Shown one piece after another: positions 19,140 through 27,591 of a stretch of 64,000 nt of DNA. How positions within the stretch are numbered: position 1 is the stretch's first letter; every line of letters starts with the position of its first letter. The stretch is taken from positions 1-64,000 of the forward strand of contig NZ_JAEDAE010000003.1 of assembly GCF_016056375.1 (NCBI RefSeq). The letters are read 5' to 3'. The notes below the pieces were generated by a model, which was not told the DNA's origin, did no database searches, and saw only the letters and a program-made list of their open reading frames with translations. Both the position numbers and the translations under genes were made by a program. The stretch comes from Hymenobacter negativus (GTDB lineage: Bacteria > Bacteroidota > Bacteroidia > Cytophagales > Hymenobacteraceae).

Positions 19140-20066
19140 CTACGCTTTTCGTCGCCCGCCCAGCAGCACCAGTGCCACGGCCAGCACGATGAGGGCCGCG
19201 CCGCCCAGCATTTCGGGGTTGAGGCTTTCGCCGGCGAAGGCCCAGCCCAGCAGCACGGCCACCACGGGGTTCACGAAAGCATATGTGCCCGCCAGGGCCG
19301 GCTCCACGGCCCGCAGCAGCCAGATATAGGCCGTGAACGCCACAATGGAGCCGAATGTGACCAAGTAAGCATACGCCACCCATGACTTGGTGGTGACCTG
19401 CGCCAGCGTGAACCCATCGGCCTCGCCCCGCACAAAGCCTACGATGAGCATGGCCACGCCACCGCACAGCATCTGCATGCCGCCCGAGGCGAAAGGTGAC
19501 GGCGCGGGCTGGTGGTTCTTGGCATAGAGCGAGCCGATGGACCACACCAGCGAGGCCAGTAGCACGATGCCCATGCCCAGGTCCTGATGGCCCGGCACCT
19601 TCACGGGCGTGGCGGTGGGGTGGGCGGCCAGCAGGTACATGCCCGCCATGCCCGCGCCCAGCCCCAGCGCCACCCACCGGGTGGGCCGGGCCGAAATGCC
19701 GCTCAGCCACCCCAGCACTGCCAGAAACATGGGCACCGTGGCCACCAGCAGTGCCGTGATGCCGCTGGGCAGGTACATCACGCCCAGCGTGGTGCCGCCA
19801 TTGCCAAAACCCAGCAAGCACACCCCGATAAACACCGCGTAGCCCCAGCCGCGCAAGGTGGGCGCGGGCTCGCCCCGCCACCGCATGAAGCCGTAGAGCA
19901 GCCCGCCTGCCAGCGCATAGCGCGTGCCGGCCATGAGCAGCGGCGGCATGCTGGCCACGGCAAACTTCATTACCAGGTAGGTAGAGCCCCAGATGAGGTA
20001 AACGAGGGCAAAGGCCGTGAACAGTGCGGCCTTGGAAGGTGCAGCGGTAGAAGAAGAGTCGGGCAT
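19140..20066 (-). CDS. EamA/DMT family permease
   Basis: 308 residues, about ten transmembrane helices in two EamA repeats. The first begins ALVYLIWGSTYLVMKFAV and contains ALAGGLLYGFMRWRG and LPSGITALLVATVPMF; the second has LGMGIVLLASLVWSIGSLYA and ends ALAGTYAFVNPVVAVLLGW, the typical signature of this drug/metabolite exporter superfamily (YedA-like). The ATG at 20066 gives MPDSSSTAAPSK before helix 1; the longer upstream frame runs over the promoter and lacks membrane character. Substrate unknown; usually amino acids, amines or metabolites. Confidence 0.9.
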   Translation of the reverse strand: MPDSSSTAAPSKAALFTAFALVYLIWGSTYLVMKFAVASMPPLLMAGTRYALAGGLLYGFMRWRGEPAPTLRGWGYAVFIGVCLLGFGNGGTTLGVMYLPSGITALLVATVPMFLAVLGWLSGISARPTRWVALGLGAGMAGMYLLAAHPTATPVKVPGHQDLGMGIVLLASLVWSIGSLYAKNHQPAPSPFASGGMQMLCGGVAMLIVGFVRGEADGFTLAQVTTKSWVAYAYLVTFGSIVAFTAYIWLLRAVEPALAGTYAFVNPVVAVLLGWAFAGESLNPEMLGGAALIVLAVALVLLGGRRKA

Positions 20067-20086
20067 AAAATCAGTACGGACTGCCG

Positions 20087-20094
20087 CAAAATTA
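20087..20094 (-). promoter_or_regulatory. -7 element of the EamA permease gene (TAATTTTG)
   Basis: Perfect TAnnTTTG on the minus strand, 20 nt upstream of the permease start codon, which also supports the start at 20066. Confidence 0.4.
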
Positions 20095-20178
20095 CGCCTG
20101 ACTTTAGCGTGCAGCTTGGCGCAGCTAAAGTTCGCGTCCGGGAAATGCCGGCCTTGTGCCTTGTTGTCGTTGCTTTGC

Positions 20179-21852
20179 ATGATGAACAAAGCGAAATTTC
20201 TCCTCCCGCTGCTGGCTTCGCTGGCGCTCCTGAATCCGGCAGCCGCCCAGCTTCTCCAGCCCAAGCCCGAAGCATTCACCCGCGCCGACACCCTGCGAGG
20301 CAGCCTCACCACGCCGTTGCGCACCTGCTACGATATCAACTACTACCACCTTGATGTGAAGCTGGACCCGGCCAAGCGCTTCATCAGCGGCTCGAACCTG
20401 TTCCGCTTCACGGCCACGCGGGATTTCACGCGGCTGCAATTCGACCTCTTTGCCAACCTGCAGGTCGATAAGGTGCTGTATAAAGGCCAGGACGTGCCGT
20501 TCACCCGCGAAGCCAACGCGGTGTTTGTCACCTTCCCGAAAACCATTTCGCAGGGCAGCAAGGATGAGTTTACCGTGCAGTATTCCGGCAACCCCACGGT
20601 GGCCAAAAAAGCGCCCTGGGACGGTGGCCTGGTCTTCACCACCGATGCCGCCGGCAAGCCCTGGGTGGCCTCGGCATGCCAGGGCGTGGGCGCCAGCATC
20701 TGGTGGCCCACCAAAGACCAGCAGGCCGATGAAGTGGACAGCATGCTTATCAGTGTGAGCGTACCGCAGGGGCTGAAAGACGTTTCCAATGGCCGCCTGC
20801 GCAAAACCACCAAGCTGAAAGACGGCTACACCCGCTTCGACTGGGCCGTGCGCAACCCCATCAACAACTACGACGTGGCCCTGAACGTGGGCGACTACCA
20901 GCACTTCTCCGATTCGTACCAGGGCGAGAAAGGGCCGCTGACCCTTGACTATTGGGTGCTGCCCGAGAACGTAGCCAAAGCCAAAACGCAGTTTGCGGCC
21001 AACGTGAAGCCTATGCTCAAGAGCATGGAGCATTGGTTCGGCCCCTACCCGTGGTACCAGGACGGCTACAAACTCGTGGATGCCCCGCACCTGGGCATGG
21101 AGCACCAGAGTGCCGTGGCCTATGGCAATAAATACCAGAACGGCTACCTCGGCAAAGACCGCAGCAACACCGGCTGGGGCACGAAGTGGGATTTCATCAT
21201 CATCCACGAAAGCGGGCACGAGTGGTTCGGCAACAACATTACCACCAAGGATATTGCCGATATGTGGGTGCACGAAAGCTTCACCTGCTACTCCGAGGGC
21301 CTGTTCGTGGAAACGCAGTTCGGCAAGCAGGCCGGCCAGGAATACATTCACGGCCAGCGCCGCAATATCTCGAACGACGGGCCAATTATCGGCCCCTACG
21401 GCGTGAACAAGGAAGGCTCGGGCGATATGTACGACAAGGGCAGCGCCATGCTCAATACCATTCGCACCATCCTGAACAACGACGAAAAGTGGCGCCAAAT
21501 CCTGCGCGGCCTCTCCAGCACCTTCTACCACCAAACCGTGACCGGCCAGCAGGTGATGGACTACATCACCCGCGAAAGCGGCCAGGATTTCACCAAAGTC
21601 TTCGAGCAGTACCTGCGCCACGGCAGCCTGCCCATCCTGGAAATCCGCTTCGAGGACGGCAAAACCCTGGCCCGTTGGGTGAGCGAGGTGCCCAAGTTTG
21701 ATATGCCCGTTCGCGTCCGGTTGAAGGGCGGCGAATACCGGTTCATCAAGCCCACCGCCCGCTTCACGGAGATGAAGGAGCTAGCCGGCGCGACGAAGGA
21801 GACGCTGGAAGTCGACACGTTCAACTTCTACATCGGCGTGCTGGTTGATTAA
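20179..21852 (+). CDS. M1 family metallopeptidase (aminopeptidase N-like), exported
   Basis: 557 residues. Signal peptide MMNKAKFLLPLLASLALLNPAAAQ, then an N-terminal beta-saddle (YHLDVKLDPAKRFISGSNLFRF). The catalytic domain has the exopeptidase motif LGMEHQS in place of GAMEN and the zinc site HESGHEWF: His343, His347 and, 19 residues on, Glu366 (VHESFTCY), with Glu344 as general base. It lacks the large C-terminal helical domain of PepN, as is common in short Bacteroidota members. Periplasmic peptide trimming is expected. ATGs at 20179 and 20182 are equivalent. Divergent from the EamA gene; a palindromic repeat begins immediately after its stop. Confidence 0.92.
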   Translation: MMNKAKFLLPLLASLALLNPAAAQLLQPKPEAFTRADTLRGSLTTPLRTCYDINYYHLDVKLDPAKRFISGSNLFRFTATRDFTRLQFDLFANLQVDKVLYKGQDVPFTREANAVFVTFPKTISQGSKDEFTVQYSGNPTVAKKAPWDGGLVFTTDAAGKPWVASACQGVGASIWWPTKDQQADEVDSMLISVSVPQGLKDVSNGRLRKTTKLKDGYTRFDWAVRNPINNYDVALNVGDYQHFSDSYQGEKGPLTLDYWVLPENVAKAKTQFAANVKPMLKSMEHWFGPYPWYQDGYKLVDAPHLGMEHQSAVAYGNKYQNGYLGKDRSNTGWGTKWDFIIIHESGHEWFGNNITTKDIADMWVHESFTCYSEGLFVETQFGKQAGQEYIHGQRRNISNDGPIIGPYGVNKEGSGDMYDKGSAMLNTIRTILNNDEKWRQILRGLSSTFYHQTVTGQQVMDYITRESGQDFTKVFEQYLRHGSLPILEIRFEDGKTLARWVSEVPKFDMPVRVRLKGGEYRFIKPTARFTEMKELAGATKETLEVDTFNFYIGVLVD

Positions 21853-21876
21853 GTAGCGCGGACTCGCAGAGTCCAC
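21853..21876. repeat. Dispersed GGACTC-type palindrome, single copy
   Basis: GTAGCGCGGACTCGCAGAGTCCAC holds the palindrome GGACTC-GCA-GAGTCC and starts right after the M1 stop. The same unit (GTAGCGTGGACTCGGCGAGTCC) occurs as an inverted pair at 54458-54526. Confidence 0.6.
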
Positions 21877-21889
21877 AATACATCTGCCG

Positions 21890-21897
21890 TACCTTCG
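21890..21897 (+). promoter_or_regulatory. Putative -7 element of lpd (TACCTTCG)
   Basis: TACCTTCG, 31 nt upstream of the lpd ATG; same sequence and similar distance as before the gene at 5383. Confidence 0.35.
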
Positions 21898-21928
21898 CGG
21901 CGCGAACCATCACCGAACCTTCGGCTCT

Positions 21929-23335
21929 ATGAATCAATACGACGTCACCGTCATCGGCTCCGGCCCGGGCGGCTATGTAGCGGCCATCCGCTGCGCCCAG
22001 TTGGGCCTCAAAACGGCCATTATCGAGAAATACCCCACCCTGGGCGGTACCTGCCTCAACGTGGGCTGCATCCCCAGCAAGGCCCTGCTCGATTCGTCGG
22101 AGCACTACCACAACGCTCATTCAGTGTTCCAGGACCACGGCATCGGCCTCGAAAACCTGACGGTGGACATGAACCGTATGATTGACCGCAAGGGCGGCGT
22201 GGTGAAGGCCAACGTGGACGGCATTTCTTACCTGATGAAGAAGAACAAAATCGACGTCATCACCGGCGTGGGTTCGTTCGTCGATAAAAATCACATCAGC
22301 ATCACGCCTCGCGAAGGCGGCGAGGCCCAGCAGATTGAAACCAAAAACGTCATCATCGCCACCGGCTCCAAGCCCACGGTGCTGCCGTTCATCGCCCAGG
22401 ACAAGGAGCGCATCATCACCAGCACCGAGGCCCTGAACATCCGCGAAGTGCCCAAGCACATGATTGTGATTGGCGGCGGCGTGATTGGCCTCGAAATGGC
22501 TTCCGTGTACGCCCGCCTCGGTGCCAAGGTGTCGGTGATTGAATTCCTGGATTCACTAATTCCGACCATGGACCGCGGCCTGGGCAAGGAGCTGAAGCGC
22601 GTGCTGGGCAAAATCGGCATCGAGTTTTTCCTGAGCCACAAAGTGACCGGCGCCACCCGCGAGGGCGACAGTGTGACCGTAACCGCCACCAACCCGAAAG
22701 GGGAGGAGGTGAAGTTTGAGGGCGATTACTGCCTGGTGGCCGTGGGCCGCGTGCCCTACACCGCCGGCCTCAACCTGGAAGCCGCCGGCGTGCAGATGGA
22801 GGAGCGCGGCCGCATCAAGGTCGACGAGCACCTGCAAACCAACGTGCCCGGCATCTACGCCATCGGCGACGTGATTCGGGGCGCCATGCTGGCCCACAAG
22901 GCCGAGGAAGAAGGCGTGTTCGTGGCCGAAACCATCGTGGGCCAGAAGCCGCACATCAACTACCTGCTCATTCCCGGCGTGGTGTACACCTGGCCCGAAG
23001 TGGCCGGCGTGGGCTACACCGAGGAGCAGCTCAAGGAGCAGGGCAAAGCCTATAAAATCGGCAGCTTCCCCTTCAAGGCCAGCGGCCGCGCCCGCGCCAG
23101 CGGCGACACCGACGGCTTCGTGAAGGTGCTGGCCGACAAAACCACCGACGAAATCCTGGGCGTGCACATGATTGGCCCGCGCATCGCCGACCTCATCGCC
23201 GAAGCCGTGACGGCCATGGAGTTCCGCGCCTCCGCCGAGGACGTGGCCCGCATGAGCCACTCGCACCCCACCTACGCCGAAGCCATGAAAGAAGCGTGTT
23301 TGGCCGCCACGGAGAACCGAGCCATCCATATGTAA
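21929..23335 (+). CDS. lpdA: Dihydrolipoyl dehydrogenase (E3)
   Basis: 468 residues, normal length. FAD/NAD flavoprotein that reoxidises the lipoyl groups of 2-oxo-acid dehydrogenase complexes. FAD motif VIGSGPGGYVAAI (about 9-20); redox-active disulfide GGTCLNVGCIPSK (Cys42, Cys47); NAD motif VIGGGVIGLEMASVYARLG; second FAD motif GIYAIGDV; C-terminal interface His-Glu pair in HSHPTYAEA (His446, Glu451). All catalytic residues are present. It is the natural partner of SucA and SucB although about 7.8 kb away from sucB. A small hairpin lies just after its stop, overlapping the start of the next gene. Confidence 0.96.
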   Translation: MNQYDVTVIGSGPGGYVAAIRCAQLGLKTAIIEKYPTLGGTCLNVGCIPSKALLDSSEHYHNAHSVFQDHGIGLENLTVDMNRMIDRKGGVVKANVDGISYLMKKNKIDVITGVGSFVDKNHISITPREGGEAQQIETKNVIIATGSKPTVLPFIAQDKERIITSTEALNIREVPKHMIVIGGGVIGLEMASVYARLGAKVSVIEFLDSLIPTMDRGLGKELKRVLGKIGIEFFLSHKVTGATREGDSVTVTATNPKGEEVKFEGDYCLVAVGRVPYTAGLNLEAAGVQMEERGRIKVDEHLQTNVPGIYAIGDVIRGAMLAHKAEEEGVFVAETIVGQKPHINYLLIPGVVYTWPEVAGVGYTEEQLKEQGKAYKIGSFPFKASGRARASGDTDGFVKVLADKTTDEILGVHMIGPRIADLIAEAVTAMEFRASAEDVARMSHSHPTYAEAMKEACLAATENRAIHM

Positions 23336-23352
23336 TCCATCCCAGGATTACG

Positions 23353-24240
23353 ATGAGGTTTTCTAAAAAAGTCCGATACGGCCGCTTCCTGATGGGAGCG
23401 GCCGTATTGCTTTGGCTGCTGGCTTGCGAGCGAAAGCGCCCCCGCACCATTGAAGAAGTAGTGGCCGCGGCCAAAACGGTGCGGCCCGCCGACAGCCCAG
23501 TAGCAACTTCTGCTCCTGTTGCCCCACTTATCACCAGAGAACCCGATATAGAGGTTCCCCGCCGGGAAGTGCTCGACAGTCTGGGACCAGTAAGGTTGGA
23601 TAGCCGCCTTGTTGACATCAACGAATGGCTTGACACGACCGAATGGCGCTACAGCGCCAGAAGCGAAGTGGTAGTGGATACCTTACTCCAGAATTTTGTG
23701 CAAGTGCGAGCACACGGCGAGGCACCTCGGCTGCTATACAGAGCCTCATCAACTGCGCGACAGTGGCGAGAGGTAAGCCTGGATTTTCCAAACCTTTATG
23801 ATGGCCAATTAAGAGACGCGGTATTTACGCTCGATACCGCCAACCTTGACCATCGGGGAGCGCCAGAGCTATTAATCAACATCCGGTGGTCGAGATATGG
23901 CAACCGCCTCGGTTCGTCATACCGGCGGGCAGTTGTATTAGATGTGACCCGCACGCCCCTACTATTGCTGAATGCGTTGGTAGAGGAAGGAGATGAACAA
24001 TTTGGACGCAATGATGTAGATTTTAACCGGCCTTATCCGGAGCTGGCTGCCGGGCTGCGAAAGCACGACTGGACCCAAGAAAAATATGCAGGTTGCACTC
24101 GTTCTATCAAACTCAAACGTGATATTGAGTTGGAACCAATCAGGCACATTGGGTCCAATGATAATTGCTATGAAATGACGCCGCTGCCCGCCGGCAGCTA
24201 CCGCTACCAGCACGGCAAGGTGTTTCGAGTCGGCAAGTAG
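23353..24240 (+). CDS. Lipoprotein of the tandem NLDHRG family, copy 1
   Basis: 295 residues. Unrecognised family. Lipobox LLWLLAC (Cys25), a disordered Ala/Pro linker to about residue 70, then a single beta-rich domain. It shares with the three following genes a core TANLDHRGAPELLINIRWSRYG, a preceding LLYRASSTARQWREVSL strand pair, a basic-flanked RSIKLKRDIELEPI, and the closing PAGSYRYQHGKVFRVG. The Asn-Leu-Asp-x-x-Gly-x-x-Glu motif resembles one FG-GAP/VCBS-type calcium-loop repeat (inference). The ATG at 23353 gives an ideal lipoprotein signal; a longer frame overlaps lpd. It begins only 17 bp after lpd, and a 7-bp hairpin spans that gap. Confidence 0.7.
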   Translation: MRFSKKVRYGRFLMGAAVLLWLLACERKRPRTIEEVVAAAKTVRPADSPVATSAPVAPLITREPDIEVPRREVLDSLGPVRLDSRLVDINEWLDTTEWRYSARSEVVVDTLLQNFVQVRAHGEAPRLLYRASSTARQWREVSLDFPNLYDGQLRDAVFTLDTANLDHRGAPELLINIRWSRYGNRLGSSYRRAVVLDVTRTPLLLLNALVEEGDEQFGRNDVDFNRPYPELAAGLRKHDWTQEKYAGCTRSIKLKRDIELEPIRHIGSNDNCYEMTPLPAGSYRYQHGKVFRVGK

Positions 24241-24288
24241 CTGCCGAAACCAAGAGCGGCGGAAGCTGCCGGAGTTTCGGCAGCTTTT
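24239..24288 (+). terminator. Rho-independent terminator after copy 1
   Basis: AGCTGCCGAAAC (24239-24250) pairs perfectly with GTTTCGGCAGCT (24274-24285), followed by a T-run. Confidence 0.7.
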
Positions 24289-24329
24289 CTATGCGTTACA
24301 TTTCCTGCCTGATGAATACCGAATTCGCA

Positions 24330-25064
24330 ATGGCTCGCCGGCTGCTTTTGCTTCTCATATGCTTTTGCGTCAGAAGCGTGCAGGCCCAGCAGCCCCAAAA
24401 AGCTGCTGTGGTGCTACCCGTGCAACTATTGCGCTTTCAACGGCTGACGTCGCGAGAAATATGGGCTGATGCGCACGAGCGAAACAACGTACAGACCTCC
24501 GACAGACGATTTGTGGGGTTCAGCGGCGAAAGAATGGATTCTACTGCGTTTGGGAAAGTGTACGGCCGCGCGACCCCTGTCCTGCTATACCGAACAACGC
24601 GAGCTGACTCGGTTTGGACCGCCATCAATTTGGTTCTGCCGGACTACGCCAGCCATGAGGTTCGAGGGCCGCTCCAATGGGAAAATGAGGGATACAGAAA
24701 AATAGACATTTTTCGAATAGATACCGTCAATCTAGACCATCGTGGTGAGGCAGAGGTGTTGGTGGGCGTAGTCATGGATTGTTGCGGCAACACGTCCCAT
24801 ACTGAGCATTTTGCCGTCAATATTATTGATGTTAATGGCGCGCCGAAATCGTTGCTGAGTGCTTTAATCGAAACGCGTGATGTCGGCTATTCGTCAGATA
24901 GCGGATTTACAACTCAGTACGAAATGCGAAATATAAAAATGACTTCCGAGCTGTTAGTCAGCAGGATAAAAACCAATCGGTATGGTCAGAAGAGCTTGCT
25001 GACGCTGCTAAAATCTGGCCGCTACTGCTACCGCGATGGCCATCTGGTATGGGTGGGAAAATAA
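24330..25064 (+). CDS. Exported protein of the tandem NLDHRG family, copy 2
   Basis: 244 residues from the ATG at 24330 (MARRLLLLLICFCV...VQAQ), a signal peptide without lipobox that lines up with copy 4. Shared features: VVLPVQLLRFQRLTSREIW at the start, VLLYRTTRADSVWTAINLVL, the core TVNLDHRGEAEVLVGVVMD, LLVSRIKTNRYGQKSLLTLL and the end SGRYCYRDGHLVWVGK. Cys-Cys follows the core, where copies 1, 3 and 4 have Tyr-Gly. In-frame ATGs at 24291 and 24312 only lengthen the region before the signal peptide. Function unknown. Confidence 0.68.
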   Translation: MARRLLLLLICFCVRSVQAQQPQKAAVVLPVQLLRFQRLTSREIWADAHERNNVQTSDRRFVGFSGERMDSTAFGKVYGRATPVLLYRTTRADSVWTAINLVLPDYASHEVRGPLQWENEGYRKIDIFRIDTVNLDHRGEAEVLVGVVMDCCGNTSHTEHFAVNIIDVNGAPKSLLSALIETRDVGYSSDSGFTTQYEMRNIKMTSELLVSRIKTNRYGQKSLLTLLKSGRYCYRDGHLVWVGK

Positions 25065-25143
25065 ATACTGTTGCATTATGACCAAGCGGAGGAAGCGCCC
25101 GAAGTTTCTGCGCTTTTCTTTGGGCCATGAAAGCAGCCAGCCG

Positions 25144-25959
25144 ATGAGAGTGTTTCGAGTATTGTGGGTGGCCGTGGGCTTGGCCGCCGCATGTCAGTCT
25201 CCCACTAGCGAGCAGGCGGGGCGTTTGCCGGTGTCTGGCCAAAGCGGAGCAAAGCCGCCGAAAAGCCCGGCGGTCGCGCCGCGCCCTGCTGCAGCCAGCC
25301 GTCCCGAGCAATTGGATGTGATGGCCGTGGGCGACAGCATCGGGCCGCGGCCAATGGAAGCCAGCCGGGTGGGCACCGCGCAGCTACGGGCCGAGCTGGC
25401 CGAAGAATACACGACAGCCGATACCATCACGGGCCGCTTCCTGGTGGTGAAGCCTCTATCGGAAACGCCGCGCGTATTATACCGCGCCAGCCAGCGCGAT
25501 ACTGTGTGGACGGAACTCGACGGGCTGCTTAACCGCTACGAACACGGCGACCAGCAGCTTGGTGTTGAAATCCGGCAAGCCAACCTCGACGGGCAGGGGC
25601 GGCCCGAAATGCTGATTCATTTTTACTCGGCCATTTACGGCAGCGGCGGCGGCACCACCTACGCCAGCGACTATGTTATTGACATCAGCAGTTCGCCGCC
25701 ACAACTATTGCTGCAAGCCAATACCCGGTACATTGATGAAGCCTTTCCGGCCTATGCAGCCATGCACGGCGAGCCGCTGAAAGCCGGCGAAGCGGAGCAA
25801 GGCTACGAGCGTAGCATCAAGCTGCAAGGACGGGAGTTGCTGGTTGGCCCGATTGAGGCAATAGGCCTCAACCCGGAGCTGGGCGACCGCAAAGCGCTGA
25901 CGCAGCTGCCCGCCGGGCGCTACCGCTATCAACGCGGCCAAGTATTGCGTATTAGGTAG
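25144..25959 (+). CDS. Lipoprotein of the tandem NLDHRG family, copy 3
   Basis: 271 residues from the ATG at 25144. Lipobox GLAAAC (Cys17), a Pro/Ala linker, then the shared domain: VLYRASQRDTVWTELDGLL, core QANLDGQGRPEMLIHFYSAIYG with DGQG in place of DHRG, YERSIKLQGRELLVGPIEAI, and the end PAGRYRYQRGQVLRIR. Closest in layout to copy 1 (lipoprotein; the same RSIKL segment), while copies 2 and 4 pair with each other (no lipobox; LLVSRI segment). Upstream frame extension to 25036 overlaps copy 2 and is unlikely. Confidence 0.7.
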   Translation: MRVFRVLWVAVGLAAACQSPTSEQAGRLPVSGQSGAKPPKSPAVAPRPAAASRPEQLDVMAVGDSIGPRPMEASRVGTAQLRAELAEEYTTADTITGRFLVVKPLSETPRVLYRASQRDTVWTELDGLLNRYEHGDQQLGVEIRQANLDGQGRPEMLIHFYSAIYGSGGGTTYASDYVIDISSSPPQLLLQANTRYIDEAFPAYAAMHGEPLKAGEAEQGYERSIKLQGRELLVGPIEAIGLNPELGDRKALTQLPAGRYRYQRGQVLRIR

Positions 25960-26047
25960 TAGCTATTAAAACCGAAAGGAGCTGAGGCTACGGGAGCTGT
26001 AACCGTTTTGCGAAAAAAAACGCCACGTCCTAACTGCTTTGTTCACG

Positions 26048-26887
26048 ATGCCGCGCCTGTTTCTGCTTGTTTTGGCTTTACTATATGCGGGGGAAGCAAC
26101 AGCGCAGAAGCAGCCAACAATAAAAACCAATAAACCGGCCAACCTGCGGGAAGTGAAAAGGCCCGTTGGGGTGCGTAGGGCTGCCGCCGGAAAACCGGAT
26201 GCTACGATTAAGCAAAGACCTAAGCAAGTGGCGCCTGTGGTGCTGCCAGTGCAGGAGTTGCCTTTTGAGCTGCTGACCACGCGGGAAATCTGGTGGCGAA
26301 ACCCGCCCCAGCGCGACAAAATACAGGCCTCAGCTAATCGATTTATTGGGTTTCGCGGCGTGGCTGCCGCTGTCGACTATTATAGCTGGCATTCCGAAAA
26401 GCCGACGTTGCTCTACCGCAAAAACCAGACTGACACGGTATGGGTGAGCATTCCGCTGGTATTGCCCGATTACGCCAGCCATTTCAACTTCGGCACCCTC
26501 AACTGGGACGACGACGATATTGGCGACCTTGAAGTAGATACCTGCAACCTGGACCACCGGGGCGAGGCCGAAGTGCTGGTGACCATTCGCCAGTCCCACT
26601 ACGGCTCGGGTGGGGGCCAGAGCCGGACCGCCGTCAACCTGATTGACGTCAGCGGCAAGCCCCGGCTGTTGCTGGTGGCTTTGGTAGAGGCCGGGGATTC
26701 GTGGCATGGACCTGGCGACAGTCAGGAATCGGGGTCGAGCGACGCGCATCGCCGTATCGGGCTGAAGCGCGAATTGCTTGTGAGCAGGATAGTGGCCGAC
26801 CAGTACGGGAGTCCGTCTTTGCTCACGCCGCTGAAACCCGGCCGCTACCGTTACCAGGGCGGCCGCCTGGTGTGGGTGGGGAGGTAG
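26048..26887 (+). CDS. Exported protein of the tandem NLDHRG family, copy 4
   Basis: 279 residues. Signal peptide MPRLFLLVLALLYAGEATAQ, a Lys/Arg-rich linker (about 22-60), then the shared domain: VVLPVQELPFELLTTREIW, LLYRKNQTDTVWVSIPLVL, an acidic WDDDDIGDLEVD, core TCNLDHRGEAEVLVTIRQ, HYGSGGGQSRTAVNLIDVSG, LLVSRIVADQYGSPSLLTPL, and the end KPGRYRYQGGRLVWVGR. The acidic patch before the core is unique to this copy and could bind calcium (inference). Unknown function. Confidence 0.7.
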   Translation: MPRLFLLVLALLYAGEATAQKQPTIKTNKPANLREVKRPVGVRRAAAGKPDATIKQRPKQVAPVVLPVQELPFELLTTREIWWRNPPQRDKIQASANRFIGFRGVAAAVDYYSWHSEKPTLLYRKNQTDTVWVSIPLVLPDYASHFNFGTLNWDDDDIGDLEVDTCNLDHRGEAEVLVTIRQSHYGSGGGQSRTAVNLIDVSGKPRLLLVALVEAGDSWHGPGDSQESGSSDAHRRIGLKRELLVSRIVADQYGSPSLLTPLKPGRYRYQGGRLVWVGR

Positions 26888-26932
26888 CAACCGAGGCTGC
26901 TGCCGAAAGCCCACCTATCGTCAAACCTTGCC

Positions 26933-27445
26933 TCAGTGGTCGTAGCTCACGACGCGGGTGATGCGCCAGGTGTCGGCCTGCTGCTGCCACACCATCACGA
27001 ACTTGGAATTGCCGCAGTCCTGGCGGCCGTTTTCCTGGTGGCAGAAGCGTTGGGTGGCAATGTGCATGGCGCCGTATTCTTTCACGGGGTACACCTCCAG
27101 AGTGCCCGTCACCAGCGTGCGGGTGATGTCCGGGCTTTGGGCGAAGAGGCGCGTGAAGCCTTCTTTGGTTTGAGTGAAGTTACTCAGGCCGCCTTTGTCG
27201 TGGTAAAACTCCAGGTTATCGGCAAAGTAGGACATGAGTTTATTCACGTCGTGGGCGTTGAAGGCGGCAAACATTTCCGTGTCCAGCCGGGCCACCGTTT
27301 GGTATAGCTCCTCTTTGGTAAGGGGCTTTGAGGCCGCCGCTGGTGGCGGGCTGGTTGGCCCCGTGTGGCGTGGTGTGCTTTGGCCGTGGGCAGTAGTAGC
27401 CGAAAGAGCAAAAAGCAGTAGGAAGGTGGCGAAGGCGCTACGCAT
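26933..27445 (-). CDS. Exported NTF2-like (SnoaL/DUF4440-type) protein
   Basis: 170 residues. Signal peptide MRSAFATFLLLFALSATTAHGQ, a Pro/Ala linker, then a cone-shaped NTF2-like domain (about 45-170): ELYQTVARLDTEMFAAFNAHDVNKLMSYFADNLEF is the standard opening, and a C-terminal FVMVWQQQADTWRITRVVSYD the standard closing strands. Two cysteines (FCHQENGRQDCG) may form a disulfide in the periplasm. NTF2-like proteins bind small ligands or act as simple enzymes; the activity cannot be read. The start at 27445 is chosen for the signal peptide; upstream codons fall in the palindromic repeat. Confidence 0.82.
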   Translation of the reverse strand: MRSAFATFLLLFALSATTAHGQSTPRHTGPTSPPPAAASKPLTKEELYQTVARLDTEMFAAFNAHDVNKLMSYFADNLEFYHDKGGLSNFTQTKEGFTRLFAQSPDITRTLVTGTLEVYPVKEYGAMHIATQRFCHQENGRQDCGNSKFVMVWQQQADTWRITRVVSYDH

Positions 27446-27467
27446 GCATGAAAGCGGTTGGAAAGAT

Positions 27468-27539
27468 GTAGAGACGCATATTTGCGTCTTGTCGTTGAGC
27501 AAAACTGGCCAACGACGAGACGCAAATATGCGTCTCTAC
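27468..27539. repeat. Dispersed GTAGAGACGC palindrome, copy 1
   Basis: Two 30-bp arms (27468-27497 and 27510-27539) are inverted with one mismatch and a 12-nt loop. Each arm starts GTAGAGACGCATATTTGCGTC. The same element occurs at 51593-51708. It lies between the divergent NTF2-like and YdeI-like genes, inside their promoter region. Confidence 0.75.
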
Positions 27540-27591
27540 CCCGGCCTTGCAATCCTACCGCAGCTTCTAAATTTAAACCATCACCACCGCC

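Noticed and set aside
20125..21621. 498-codon open frame antisense to the M1 aminopeptidase
   Set aside because: Mirror image of a gene with an intact HExxH-X18-E site; His/Val/Gly-rich composition typical of antisense translation.
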